From Clostridia bacterium (lineage in GTDB: Bacteria > Bacillota > DAOUPZ01): a stretch of DNA of 64,000 nt. Both the position numbers and the translations under genes were made by a program. The DNA lies in assembly GCA_030625885.1 (NCBI GenBank), contig DAOUPZ010000001.1, forward strand, positions 186,001 through 250,000, in the 5' to 3' direction. A model generated the notes under the pieces. The model was not told where the DNA came from. It made no database searches and saw only the letters and a list, made by a program, of their open reading frames with translations. Below, piece after piece: positions 43,868 through 53,230 of the stretch. Every line of letters starts with the position of its first letter. The stretch's first letter is position 1.

Positions 43868-45199
43868 GTGTCGCAGGGAAAATACTGGAACGAAGAAATT
43901 GAAACGATGCCGCGTGAAAAATTACAAGCTTTACAACTTAAGCGGCTTAAAGAAGTTGTGAAGAAGGCGTATGAGAATAATCGCTTTTATCGGTTACTTT
44001 ATGATGAGGCAGGTGTACATCCAGAGGATATTAAATCGCTTTCCGATTTATCTAAATTACCTTTTATCCAAAAAGATACGGTTCGAGATGCCTATCCTTA
44101 TGGAATGCTTATTTCACCCATTGAACAATGTGTGGAAATGCATGCCACATCTGGTACAACGGGGAAGTCTGTGCCAGTGTTTGCTACCAGAAGAGATTTG
44201 GATCATTGGGCAGAAGTAAATGCACGGGAATTATGGATGGTTGGATTACGTCCTGGGGATATACTGCAAAATGCATATGGATATGGTCTGCCAACAGGTG
44301 GTTTCGGTTTTCATTATGGTGCTATGAAGCTGGGTGCAATGGTTATTCCAACAGGAACAGGACAGACACAACGGCAGATTGAAACCATCATGGATTATGG
44401 CGTAACAGCGATATGCATGACACCTTCCTATGCACAATATTTAGGGCAGAAAGCTCTAGAACAGGGCATTGATTTGACTAAGCAGTCAAAGTTAAAAATA
44501 GGACTATTTGGGGCTGAACCCTGGCCGTTAGCAACAAGATATAAAATTGAAGAACTGCTCGGGATAACGGCTTATGATGAATTTGGGATGACGGAATTTC
44601 TTGGTCCCGGTATGAGTTGTGAATGTGAAGCACGTCAGGGTATGCACACCTGGGCGGACACTTTTTTGGTAGAATGTATTAATCCGGAAACGGGTCAGCC
44701 CGTACCAGATGGACAGGAAGGCGAGTTAGTATGGACCTGGTTGACATCAGAAGGAACAGCCATGATTCGCTACCGCAGTCGCGATTTATCATCTGTTTGT
44801 TGGGAAGATTGTCCTTGTGGACGAACACATCCCAAGATAGCGCCTATTAAAGGACGTACGGATGATGCAGTGGTCATCGGGGGGTTAATTGTTTTTCCAA
44901 GTCAAATTGAAGATATATTGGGGTCATTCCCAGAAATAGGTGCAAATTTTCGTTTGTATGTAGATCGAAACGTTCGGGGATTGGATTACTTTACCTTAAG
45001 TATTGAATTAAAAGAATATGGTTTGCTTGAGAAAGGAGAACTATTAAGTTTATTACAACGATGTATAAGGGAAAAAATCAAAAATGTAATCGGATTACTT
45101 CCCCAAAATATCAGCTTTGTCGCACCCGATGCTTTACCCAGGGTAACTTCGGGGGAAGGGAAAACGGCTTCGGCTAGATTGGAAGACAGGAGAAAATAA
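43868..45199 (+). CDS. paaK: Phenylacetate-CoA ligase family protein (first copy)
   Basis: The 443-residue AMP-forming adenylate enzyme has HATSGTTGKSV (phosphate-binding loop), GAEPW, YDEFGMTEFLGPG, and YRSRDL near the C terminus. PaaK converts phenylacetate or related aryl acids to CoA thioesters at the cost of ATP to AMP. It lies 83 bases before vorB-like and vorA-like genes, so it may handle products of 2-oxoacid oxidation. Compare the similar gene at 56934. Which acid is used is not visible. Ribosome site GGGAGA precedes GTG 43868. Confidence 0.88.
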   Translation: MSQGKYWNEEIETMPREKLQALQLKRLKEVVKKAYENNRFYRLLYDEAGVHPEDIKSLSDLSKLPFIQKDTVRDAYPYGMLISPIEQCVEMHATSGTTGKSVPVFATRRDLDHWAEVNARELWMVGLRPGDILQNAYGYGLPTGGFGFHYGAMKLGAMVIPTGTGQTQRQIETIMDYGVTAICMTPSYAQYLGQKALEQGIDLTKQSKLKIGLFGAEPWPLATRYKIEELLGITAYDEFGMTEFLGPGMSCECEARQGMHTWADTFLVECINPETGQPVPDGQEGELVWTWLTSEGTAMIRYRSRDLSSVCWEDCPCGRTHPKIAPIKGRTDDAVVIGGLIVFPSQIEDILGSFPEIGANFRLYVDRNVRGLDYFTLSIELKEYGLLEKGELLSLLQRCIREKIKNVIGLLPQNISFVAPDALPRVTSGEGKTASARLEDRRK

Positions 45200-45282
45200 C
45201 AAGCAGTAAATATCAAATTAAATCTTAACAGTTAACTATTAGCCCTTAATTCCTAATGATGATAAAGAAAGGAACGATAACG

Positions 45283-46332
45283 ATGACAGATAAATTATTG
45301 ATGAAAGGAAATGAAGCGGTCGCGGAAGCTGCTGTTCGTGCTGGTTGCCGCTTCTTTTATGGATATCCTATTACACCTCAAAGTGAAATACCGGAATATA
45401 TGGCAAAAAGAATGCCGCAAGTTGAAGGCACTTTTTTACAGGCGGAAAGTGAAGTGGCAGCAATTAATATGATTTATGGGGCAGCAGCTACAGGAGAAAG
45501 GGCAATGACTTCTTCTTCTAGTCCTGGTATTAGCCTGATGCAAGAAGGGATTTCATATCTAGCAGCTTCAGAACTTCCCTGCTTGATCGTAAATATTGTT
45601 CGGGGCACTCCGGGACTGGGTGGCATCGGGCCTGCACAAGCAGATTATTTTCAAGCAACAAAAGGCGGCGGGCACGGAGATTATAAGACCATTGTTCTCG
45701 CACCAGGTTCTGTGCAGGAAATGGCGGATCATGTTGCTTTAGCATTTGACTTAGCCTTTAAATACCGCAATCCAGCTTTAATTTTGGGAGATGGTATCTT
45801 GGGTCAAATGATGGAACCCGTTACTTTTCCTAAGCTTTGTGATAAAGTTCCAGCGCCCGAATGGGCAGTACGAGGAAAAAGTTGTGGTGAAAAAAAAGTC
45901 ATTCACTCTTGCTACTTAGCTAATGATGATGTAGAAAATCTTGTCCATCACTTGTTTGCAAAGTATGATGCGATAGAAAAAAATGAGAAACGCTGGGAGG
46001 CTTATCAGCTTGAAGATGCTGAATATGTTATTACTGCGTTTGGTACGACAGCTCGTATTGTTAAAACAGCAATAGAAAGGTTACGACAAGAAGGGATTAA
46101 AGTGGGTTTAATTCGCCCGATTACATTATGGCCTTTTCCTGAAGAGCCTTTTGTTACAATGAGAAGTAAAGTTAAATCATTTTTATGTGTGGAAATGAGT
46201 ATGGGGCAAATGGTTGAGGATGTAGAGAGAGTAGTAGGCATAGAGGTTCCAGTTCATTTTTATGGCCGTACAGGGGGAAATGTACCTGAGATAGATAAAA
46301 TTGTAGAAAAAGTGAAACAGATGATAAAATAA
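45283..46332 (+). CDS. 2-oxoacid:ferredoxin oxidoreductase alpha subunit (VorB/KorA type)
   Basis: About 349 residues. It corresponds to the alpha subunit (pyrimidine-binding plus domain II) of a heteromeric 2-oxoacid:acceptor oxidoreductase, best matching VorB/KorA. MKGNEAVAEAAVRAGCRF and YPITPQSEIPE at the N terminus and PGISLMQEGISYLA are characteristic. With the next gene (TPP-binding beta subunit) it oxidatively decarboxylates a 2-oxoacid such as 2-oxoisovalerate or 2-oxoglutarate, giving acyl-CoA and reduced ferredoxin. The gamma and ferredoxin-like subunits normally encoded beside these are absent. Start ATG 45283 has AAAGGA at about 10 bases. Confidence 0.85.
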   Translation: MTDKLLMKGNEAVAEAAVRAGCRFFYGYPITPQSEIPEYMAKRMPQVEGTFLQAESEVAAINMIYGAAATGERAMTSSSSPGISLMQEGISYLAASELPCLIVNIVRGTPGLGGIGPAQADYFQATKGGGHGDYKTIVLAPGSVQEMADHVALAFDLAFKYRNPALILGDGILGQMMEPVTFPKLCDKVPAPEWAVRGKSCGEKKVIHSCYLANDDVENLVHHLFAKYDAIEKNEKRWEAYQLEDAEYVITAFGTTARIVKTAIERLRQEGIKVGLIRPITLWPFPEEPFVTMRSKVKSFLCVEMSMGQMVEDVERVVGIEVPVHFYGRTGGNVPEIDKIVEKVKQMIK

Positions 46333-46351
46333 TTTTTTGGAGGAAAAAGTA

Positions 46352-47089
46352 ATGAAAAAGTTATTTGAAAGACCCAAAGCATTGTTAGATAAGCCGTTCC
46401 ATTTTTGTCCCGGCTGTTCTCATGGAAAGATTTATCATTTGATAGCAGAAGTAATGGATGAACTGGATATTGTTAACCAAACAATAGGGGTAGCATGTGT
46501 GGGGTGTGGGGAACTGGCTTTTGAATATTTTAATTGTGATTTTATTCAGGTTGCTCACGGTCGTGCACCTGCTGCTGCTACTGGTGTTAAACGGGCTTTA
46601 AAGGATCGGACGGTGTTTACTTATCAAGGAGATGGTGATTTAGCGGCTATTGGAACTGCGGAAATAGTACATGCTGCAGCAAGGGGAGAAAATATAACGA
46701 CTTTTTTTGTTAATAATAGTACATTTGGTATGACTGGGGGACAAATGGCACCCACATCTCTTTTGTCACAAAAAACGACAACGACACCTTATGGGAGGAA
46801 TGCGGAATCGAATGGTTTTCCGATTCATGTACCTGAAATGCTAGCTGCGCTTTCAGGTGCCACATATCTTGCTCGAGGAAGTGTTCATGATTACAAAAGT
46901 ATTATTGACACAAAGCAATATATTAAGAAAGCTTTTATAAACCAACTGGATGAAGGGGGTTTTTCCTTGGTTGAAATTCTTTCCCTTTGTCCCACAAACT
47001 GGGGATGTACGCCTATTGAAGCGATTAAACGTGTAGAAAATAAAATGATTCCCTATTATCCTTTAGGAGAAATAAAAAATGAAATGTAA
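46352..47089 (+). CDS. 2-oxoacid:ferredoxin oxidoreductase beta subunit (TPP-binding)
   Basis: The 245-residue beta subunit carries the TPP motif GDGDLAAIGTAEIVHA and cluster cysteines CPGCSHGK and ACVGCGE. ATG 46352 follows GGAGG. It lies 19 bases after the alpha subunit and forms its catalytic partner. No gamma subunit follows; the next gene, after a 118-base gap, is a tRNA methyltransferase. Confidence 0.87.
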   Translation: MKKLFERPKALLDKPFHFCPGCSHGKIYHLIAEVMDELDIVNQTIGVACVGCGELAFEYFNCDFIQVAHGRAPAAATGVKRALKDRTVFTYQGDGDLAAIGTAEIVHAAARGENITTFFVNNSTFGMTGGQMAPTSLLSQKTTTTPYGRNAESNGFPIHVPEMLAALSGATYLARGSVHDYKSIIDTKQYIKKAFINQLDEGGFSLVEILSLCPTNWGCTPIEAIKRVENKMIPYYPLGEIKNEM

Positions 47090-47207
47090 TTTTTATTAGC
47101 ATCTTTTGGCGGATAGTGAATAATTGAAGGAATAATTAATAAACTATTCATGGGAGTTAAAGATATTTCTTTCCCCCTGTAATGAACTGAAGGGAGTATG
47201 ATACGAT

Positions 47208-47666
47208 ATGAATTTTGTATTAGTAGAACCCGAAATCCCTTATAATACGGGAAATATCGCTCGTACCTGTGCTTTGACTAAAACAAGTTTGCATTTGGTG
47301 AAACCACTGGGATTTTCAGTAGATGATAAACATTTAAAAAGAGCTGGATTAGATTATTGGCATTTGGTCGATATTCATTACTATGATTCGTTTGGTGAAT
47401 TACAGGCTAAATTTCCAGAAAGCAATTTTTATTTTGCAACAACTAAAACAACACAATCTTATGATGCTGTGCAGTATCAAGCAGATGATTTTATTGTTTT
47501 TGGAAAAGAAACAAAGGGTTTACCTCAGTCACTTTTGGATGAAAACAAAGAACATTGTATTCGTATTCCAATGCTAAATATTGGTCGTTCTTTAAATCTT
47601 TCTAATTCGGCGGCCATAATTATTTATGAAGCCCTTCGGCAGCAAGGTTTTGATAGTTTAGTATAA
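47208..47666 (+). CDS. trmL: tRNA (cytidine(34)-2'-O)-methyltransferase TrmL
   Basis: The 152-residue SPOUT methyltransferase matches TrmL. EPEIPYNTGNIARTC, KPLGF, FGKETKGLP and IPM-x6-LNLSNSAAI are its signature segments, including the trefoil-knot SAM site. It methylates the wobble nucleotide of tRNA-Leu isoacceptors. It is monocistronic with a terminator at 47710. Confidence 0.94.
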   Translation: MNFVLVEPEIPYNTGNIARTCALTKTSLHLVKPLGFSVDDKHLKRAGLDYWHLVDIHYYDSFGELQAKFPESNFYFATTKTTQSYDAVQYQADDFIVFGKETKGLPQSLLDENKEHCIRIPMLNIGRSLNLSNSAAIIIYEALRQQGFDSLV

Positions 47667-47709
47667 GTGTAAAAATATGTTTTTTTATAAATAATAATTT
47701 TATGGATTA

Positions 47710-47735
47710 TGGTTTGGGTTACAAAACCCAAACCA
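47710..47735. terminator. Hairpin terminator after trmL
   Basis: TGGTTTGGGTT and AACCCAAACCA arms around ACAA, followed by CTTTATTT. The remaining gap to 47921 shows only the leader of pfk. Confidence 0.7.
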
Positions 47736-47921
47736 CTTTATTTAGAAAAAGAGAAACTCTTTTACGTGGCGTTCCAAGGTGTTTAGGGTAACATAATTAA
47801 GTATGGTGCCTCTATTTTTCTTGATGATAGGTATAAATTTTATTGGAGCTAGAAAAGCTTCTATTATAAATGTTTTTGAATCACCCTATTATTAATTTAC
47901 ATTTGCCAAAGGAGGAGTTAC

Positions 47922-49025
47922 ATGAACAGCAAGAGTAGTATTAAAACCATCGGTGTTTTAACAGGGGGAGGAGATTGTCCCGGAATTAATGCAGTTATTC
48001 GTGCTGTAGTAAAGACTGCTATTTACAAATATGGATTAAAAGTGGTTGGAATTCAGGACGGGTATAAAGGGATGGTTGAAAACAATACCGTTAATTTAAC
48101 TATTGATGATGTTTCGGGTATATTACCTAGGGGTGGAACTATTTTGGGGACTACAAACCGTGATAATCCCTTTAAGTATACAGTAGAGATAGAGGGTGAT
48201 AACCATATTGAAGACCGCTCTGATCAAGCTATTCAAAACATGAAGAATTTAGGAATTGACGGTATGGTGATTATTGGTGGAGACGGAACATTGACGATTG
48301 GGAATATGCTTTCTCAAAAAGGATTACCCGTTGTAGGTGTCCCTAAAACAATTGATAATGATTTGTCTGCTACGGATTATACGTTTGGTTTTGATACGGC
48401 TGTTCAAACAGCCACAGACGCTCTAGACAAGTTGCATACAACAGCTGAATCCCATCATCGAATTATGATTTTAGAGGTTATGGGCCGATATGCAGGATGG
48501 ATTGCGCTCCATGCGGGCATTGGGGGTGGTGCTGATGTCATATTAATACCAGAAATGCCATACACCATTGAGAATGTCGTTAAAAAGATACAGAAGCGTC
48601 TAGAGGAAGGGAAGCGCTTTAGTATTATTGTTGTTGCGGAAGGTGCCAAACCTCAAGGCGGAGAAATGGTTATTAAAGAAATGGCTGATGATCCCACTCA
48701 TCCTGTTCGGTTAGGCGGTGTTGGTCATAAAATTGCAAAAGATATTTCTTGTTCTACAGGTTTAGAAACGCGAGTAACGACTTTAGGGCATTTACAAAGA
48801 GGTGGGACACCTTCTTCAATGGATAGAACGCTATCAACATGCTTTGGTTCAAAAGCTGTTGACATTTTGATGGAAAGAAAGTTTGGATATATGGTTTGTC
48901 TTCGTACACCCCATATTAAAGAAACGCCGATCTTAGAAGCAGTGGGCAAATTGAAAACGGTTCCCATTGACAGCGATAAAATTTTAGCGGGAAAGGCCAT
49001 TGGGATATCTTTTGGGGATGAATAA
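47922..49025 (+). CDS. 6-phosphofructokinase (group III type)
   Basis: The 367-residue phosphofructokinase has GGGDCPGINAVIR, GGDGTLTIG (residues 119-127), PKTIDND (141-147), the MGRYAGWIA segment and GHLQRGG. The combination of Gly in GGDGT and Lys in PKTIDND is the group III pattern. There, Gly favours ATP while Lys is shared with pyrophosphate enzymes. ATP dependence is therefore likely but not proven. It is monocistronic, with a GGAGGAG site. Pyruvate kinase lies at 39 kb, not in the same operon. Confidence 0.92.
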   Translation: MNSKSSIKTIGVLTGGGDCPGINAVIRAVVKTAIYKYGLKVVGIQDGYKGMVENNTVNLTIDDVSGILPRGGTILGTTNRDNPFKYTVEIEGDNHIEDRSDQAIQNMKNLGIDGMVIIGGDGTLTIGNMLSQKGLPVVGVPKTIDNDLSATDYTFGFDTAVQTATDALDKLHTTAESHHRIMILEVMGRYAGWIALHAGIGGGADVILIPEMPYTIENVVKKIQKRLEEGKRFSIIVVAEGAKPQGGEMVIKEMADDPTHPVRLGGVGHKIAKDISCSTGLETRVTTLGHLQRGGTPSSMDRTLSTCFGSKAVDILMERKFGYMVCLRTPHIKETPILEAVGKLKTVPIDSDKILAGKAIGISFGDE

Positions 49026-49145
49026 GGAAAGCAGCCTACGACTATTTTTAATCGAAAACTGATAATTTAAAATTAAAAATACTTATGAGATAAAAATAAA
49101 AGAGTTTATTAGTTAATCGTTGCGAAGAAAGGGTATGAATATGCT

Positions 49146-50060
49146 ATGGATAAAAAGATTATACTAGAAGAAATAAAAGCTTTTTTAGAATCGGATCAGA
49201 TTTTAATTGATGAACCACTGAAGAATCATACTTATTTTAAGATTGGTGGTCCTGCAGATATTGTTGTTATTCCTGAAAGCCCGGGGCAAATTAAGAGAAT
49301 TATACAATTATGTCTCCGGGAATCAATTCCCTATTATGTGATTGGGAATGGTACGAACCTGTTAGCAGCTGACGAGGGTTTTCGAGGTATCATCATAAAG
49401 ATGGCAAAACCATTTTGCGGTGCACGGATCAAGGAAAATAGAATTTGTGTTGGTGCTGGTATGTTATTACCTCATTTATCTCAGCTTGCCTTTAAGCATC
49501 GTTTAACAGGTATAGAATTTGCTTGTGGTATTCCAGGAAGCGTTGGCGGGGCTGTTATTATGAATGCCGGCGCTTACGGGGGTGAAATGAAAGATATTAT
49601 ATCTCGGGCAAAAGTGATTACCTCAAAAGGAGAAGAAAAAATATATAGTAAAGAGGATTTGAGCGTACAATATCGTCAAAGTATGGTTGATACAGAAGAT
49701 ATTGTCTATGAGATTGAACTTGAACTCAAACCATCTACTGAAGAGGAAATTAAGCGGGTCATGGATGATTTAACAGCTAAAAGGGAAGAAAAACAACCCT
49801 TAGAAATGCCTAGTGCAGGTAGTATATTCAAAAAGCCGGACGGACATTATGCAGGTGCTTTAATTGAGGATGCGGGATTAAAAGGCTTCAGGGTGGGGGA
49901 TGCCCAAGTTTCTCCAAAGCATGCTGGGTTTATAGTCAATGTTGGGAATGCGACTGCTGCTGATGTTTTAGCACTTATTGATCAAATTAAGCAAAAGATA
50001 AAAGAAAAATTCAATGTAGAATTAGAGCAAGAAGTTAAGTATATTGGAGGTAATAACTAA
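49146..50060 (+). CDS. murB: UDP-N-acetylenolpyruvoylglucosamine reductase
   Basis: The 304-residue FAD enzyme makes UDP-N-acetylmuramate from the enolpyruvyl precursor with NADPH. FAD-binding segments include YFKIGGPADIVV, GNGTNLLAADEGF and GIPGSVGGAVIMNAGAYGGEM. The YRQS motif and the Ser in SAGSIFKKP (proton donor) are present, and the type IIb length fits. Gene stands between pfk and the EF-G-like gene, not in a dcw cluster. Confidence 0.95.
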   Translation: MDKKIILEEIKAFLESDQILIDEPLKNHTYFKIGGPADIVVIPESPGQIKRIIQLCLRESIPYYVIGNGTNLLAADEGFRGIIIKMAKPFCGARIKENRICVGAGMLLPHLSQLAFKHRLTGIEFACGIPGSVGGAVIMNAGAYGGEMKDIISRAKVITSKGEEKIYSKEDLSVQYRQSMVDTEDIVYEIELELKPSTEEEIKRVMDDLTAKREEKQPLEMPSAGSIFKKPDGHYAGALIEDAGLKGFRVGDAQVSPKHAGFIVNVGNATAADVLALIDQIKQKIKEKFNVELEQEVKYIGGNN

Positions 50061-50184
50061 ATTTGTTACCAGAAAAAGAAGGATTTTAATAATTTTTAGA
50101 TAATTAAATATATAATAAATGTATATCACTTATTCAGATGCTTTTTATAGTTCTCAGTAAAAAACGCGGAAAAGGAGAGATTCA

Positions 50185-52233
50185 GTGATGAAAAATTATT
50201 CACCAGCGAAAATTAGAAATATCGGTATTTTTGGACATGCAGGATCCGGAAAAACAGCTCTAATTGATGCAATGGCTTTTGATAGTGGAGCCGCCAAACG
50301 TTTGGGAAAAGTGGATGATGGAACTTCTATTGCCGATTATTTACCTGAAGAAATTGATAAAAAAGCTACTATAAGTACTGCGCTTGTTCCTATTGAATGG
50401 AACAAACATAAGATTAATATTCTTGATACACCTGGTTACGCAGACTTTGTAGGGGAAGTTTATAGTGTTATGCGTGTTGTTGATAATGCGTTATTAGTAT
50501 TAGATGCTAAGTCCGGTGTGGAGGTAAGAACAGAAATTGCATGGGATATGGCCGCTAAAAAGGGTATTCCAGTTATGGCGATCGTCAGTAAAATGGATCG
50601 TGAAAATGCTAATTTTAATCAAGCTGTTGAACAAATGAGAGAAAAATTTAGTGGACGTAATATTGTACCTCTCCAAATTCCTATTGGAGAAGGAGAAAAT
50701 TTCAAAGGGATTATTGATGTTTTGAAAAAGAAAGCTTATGTATATGATGGTAATGGTGGTAAATTTAATGAAACAGGTGTTCCAGCAGAATATCAAGATG
50801 ATTTAGAAATGTATTATGCTTCGATTGCTGAAGCTGCGGCAGAAGCAGATGATGAGTTATTAATGAAATTTTTAGAAGAGGAACCTTTAACAGAAAAAGA
50901 AGTTAATGATGGTTTGTGTGCTGCTATTAAAGATAGTAAAGCTGTGCCTGTGCTGTGTGGATCAGGGCTGAATAATATTGCGGTTCCTCAGTTGTTGGAT
51001 AGTATTATCGATTTTATGCCTTCACCGGAACAAATTGAAGGAGACAAAAAAGGTGAATCGTTAGCTGCTTTTATTTATAAAACGCTTTCAGACCCATTTG
51101 TTGGAAAACTTAGCTTCGTCCGGGTTTACCAAGGTGTTTTAAATGGAGATACAAAGCTTTATAACAGTAATAAAGAAATTGAAGAAAAAGTGGGTAAAAT
51201 TTACTTTGTTCAGGGTAAAGAACAATTTCAAACAGAAGAAATTTCTGCTGGTGACTTTGGTGCAATTGTTAAACTGCAGGAGACAGCTACTGGTGATACA
51301 TTCTGTATTAAAGAAGAACCGGTTACATTAGAAGGAATTGATTTCCCGGAACATAATTATTCCCTGGCTGTAGAACCTGCTACTAAAGCAGACGTAGATA
51401 AGATGGGTCATGCAATTATTCGTTTGCTTGAAGAAGATCCCACATTAAGTTTAGAGCGTCATGCGGAAACAAAAGAAAATGTTCTATCCGGGATTGGTGA
51501 TACTCAATTAGACGTTGTTGTTATGAAGTTAAAACAAAAATTTGGTGTTGAAGTTATAACAAAAACACCGCTGATTCCTTATCGTGAAACAATTCGTACT
51601 AAAGTAGAAATAGAAGGGAAGCATAAGAAACAATCAGGGGGACATGGGCAGTATGGCCACGTATGGTTAAGAATGTCTCCTAATGATAATACAGAAGAGA
51701 ATATTTCCTTTAGTCAAGAAATATTTGGCGGATCTGTTCCGAGAAATTATTTTCCAGCGGTAGAAAAAGGGGTAAAAGAAGCATCAGAAGAAGGTGCCTT
51801 AGCAGGCTATCCAGTAACTAATGTGAAGGTCGTTCTTTATGATGGTTCCTATCATCCTGTTGATTCCTCTGAAATGGCTTTTAAGATTGCGACAGTTCAA
51901 GGGTTTAAAAAAGGAATGGAAAAAGCACAGCCTATTCTTTTAGAACCCCTTATGAATGTAGATATTACGGTTCCAGATTATAATATGGGGGATATCGTTG
52001 ACGATTTAAACACGAAACGTGGGCGTATTTTAGGAATGGAACCCAAAGATGGGCATCAAGTGATTAAAGCGCAGGTGCCTTTGTCAGAAATGATGCGTTA
52101 CGCTATTGATTTAAAATCAATTACTCAAGGGCGTGGTGTTTTCCATATGGAATTTGCACAATACGAAGAGGTGCCGGCTCGTATAGCGGATCAGGTTATT
52201 GAACAAGCAAGAAAAGATAAAGAAGAAGCATAA
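50185..52233 (+). CDS. EF-G-like translational GTPase (second, divergent EF-G type)
   Basis: The 682-residue translation GTPase has EF-G architecture but belongs to the EF-G2 type. The P-loop is GHAGSGKT instead of GHIDAGKT, and DTPGYADF and SKMD are present. The C-terminal domains IV and V look complete (GGHGQYGHVWLRM, then GSYHPVDSSEM). It may assist translation under stress or carry a split EF-G function; it could lack full translocase activity. It is not next to rps or tuf genes. Start GTG/ATG around 50185-50188 behind AAAGGAGA. Confidence 0.9.
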   Translation: MMKNYSPAKIRNIGIFGHAGSGKTALIDAMAFDSGAAKRLGKVDDGTSIADYLPEEIDKKATISTALVPIEWNKHKINILDTPGYADFVGEVYSVMRVVDNALLVLDAKSGVEVRTEIAWDMAAKKGIPVMAIVSKMDRENANFNQAVEQMREKFSGRNIVPLQIPIGEGENFKGIIDVLKKKAYVYDGNGGKFNETGVPAEYQDDLEMYYASIAEAAAEADDELLMKFLEEEPLTEKEVNDGLCAAIKDSKAVPVLCGSGLNNIAVPQLLDSIIDFMPSPEQIEGDKKGESLAAFIYKTLSDPFVGKLSFVRVYQGVLNGDTKLYNSNKEIEEKVGKIYFVQGKEQFQTEEISAGDFGAIVKLQETATGDTFCIKEEPVTLEGIDFPEHNYSLAVEPATKADVDKMGHAIIRLLEEDPTLSLERHAETKENVLSGIGDTQLDVVVMKLKQKFGVEVITKTPLIPYRETIRTKVEIEGKHKKQSGGHGQYGHVWLRMSPNDNTEENISFSQEIFGGSVPRNYFPAVEKGVKEASEEGALAGYPVTNVKVVLYDGSYHPVDSSEMAFKIATVQGFKKGMEKAQPILLEPLMNVDITVPDYNMGDIVDDLNTKRGRILGMEPKDGHQVIKAQVPLSEMMRYAIDLKSITQGRGVFHMEFAQYEEVPARIADQVIEQARKDKEEA

Positions 52234-52245
52234 AAAATGATATAA

Positions 52246-52274
52246 GAAGATCCCACCTTATTGTGTGGGATCTT
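52246..52274. terminator. Bidirectional terminator at convergent gene ends
   Basis: AAGATCCCAC and GTGGGATCTT arms surround a short loop. It overlaps the last codons of the minus-strand small gene ending at 52258. Confidence 0.8.
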
Positions 52275-52494
52275 TCTGTATATGGGGACTATTGCGTTTA
52301 TTTTGTTTTTTTACTTGACGAACATCCTCTAGAAATTCGATATCTTCTTGATCAATGACGGCATAAGGTCCCCCCATTGTAATATCATTTCTCGTGATAT
52401 TTTGACTTTTTAATAGTGGGTTATCTTCTAAGTTTAATTCTGTGGGATAATCTTTGTTTAAATCTACATTCTTTTTTCCTTTATCGTCGACCAT
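52258..52494 (-). CDS. Small acidic protein, paralogue of the neighbour at 52506
   Basis: The 78-residue hydrophilic protein has no Cys and no membrane segment. AAGGAGGG upstream of the ATG on the minus strand supports translation. The segment GGPYAVIDQEDIEFLEDV corresponds to GDLSYGIEEEDVEFIDND in the adjacent gene, so the two are tandem paralogues. No family is recognised. It is the downstream gene of a two-gene unit. Confidence 0.65.
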   Translation of the reverse strand: MVDDKGKKNVDLNKDYPTELNLEDNPLLKSQNITRNDITMGGPYAVIDQEDIEFLEDVRQVKKQNKRNSPHIQKDPTQ

Positions 52495-52505
52495 GTAAAC
52501 CCTCC

Positions 52506-52667
52506 TTAATCATTATCAATAAATTCTACATCTTCTTCTTCGATACCATAACTGAGGTCTCCCTTTACACTATTATTCTGTGTGACTTTTTGCTTTGTGG
52601 TTAGGGTATTGCCTTTTAAGTTATTTTTATCATGTTTTTCACATTTTTTATTGTTTTTATTATTCAA
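52506..52667 (-). CDS. Very small acidic protein, paralogue of the gene at 52258
   Basis: About 53 residues from TTG 52667, which has AGGAG 10 bases upstream. The frame is open to 52709, but no earlier start has a ribosome site. The protein is rich in Asn, Lys and Thr and ends SYGIEEEDVEFIDND, the motif shared with the next gene. No known family. The clear ribosome site and paralogy argue for a real gene. Confidence 0.5.
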   Translation of the reverse strand: MNNKNNKKCEKHDKNNLKGNTLTTKQKVTQNNSVKGDLSYGIEEEDVEFIDND

Positions 52668-52810
52668 TATTTCATCACTCCTAACTTTTCCTATTAATAG
52701 CGTGTCCAATTTATTAATTTTTATGATTTATTAATGTCCATAAAAAGGAAGGAATTTTCCGATATAGGAAGAATACTTATTTTAAATATTAATAACGGGG
52801 AGTGGTTAAA

Positions 52811-53212
52811 ATGACAATGAAAGGGATTAATCATGTCGGTATTGCTGTCGTAGATATGGATAAAACGGTATCTTTTTATACAGAGGTTTTAGGATTATCA
52901 ATGAGTCGTGAATATAATATTAAGGCTAGAAATCTACGAATTGTTTTTCTTCAGGTAGGAAACCAGGAACTAGAATTACTTCAATACGATTATGTAGAAC
53001 CATCCGAAAAAGGGCAGCGTGCTCATAAAAATCAAGGGATAAATCATATTGCTTTAGAAGTAGATGATATTAAAAGTTATATACCCAAATTAAAGGAACA
53101 GGGTGTAGAATTTATCGATCAAGAACCTAGAGACGTGTTTGGCGGGCCTATGAAAATCTTGGATTTTTGGGGGCCGGATCAAGTTATTATTGAACTTTAC
53201 CAGAGTAAGTAA
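52811..53212 (+). CDS. VOC-superfamily (glyoxalase/methylmalonyl-CoA epimerase-like) protein
   Basis: The 133-residue vicinal-oxygen-chelate protein has two beta-alpha-beta-beta-beta units. Likely metal ligands are His in INHVGIAV, Glu in LELLQY, His in INHIALEV and Glu in IIELYQ. Methylmalonyl-CoA epimerase and glyoxalase I share this layout, and the sequence does not separate them. ATG 52811 has GGGGAG nine bases upstream. The next gene starts 18 bases later, so it may be in the DUF362 transcription unit. Confidence 0.78.
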   Translation: MTMKGINHVGIAVVDMDKTVSFYTEVLGLSMSREYNIKARNLRIVFLQVGNQELELLQYDYVEPSEKGQRAHKNQGINHIALEVDDIKSYIPKLKEQGVEFIDQEPRDVFGGPMKILDFWGPDQVIIELYQSK

Positions 53213-53230
53213 AGGAAAGAGGACGTGTTT

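Noticed and set aside
47922-49025. Pyrophosphate-dependent phosphofructokinase
   Set aside because: The GGDGT motif carries Gly rather than the Asp of PPi enzymes, although Lys in PKTIDND keeps some doubt.
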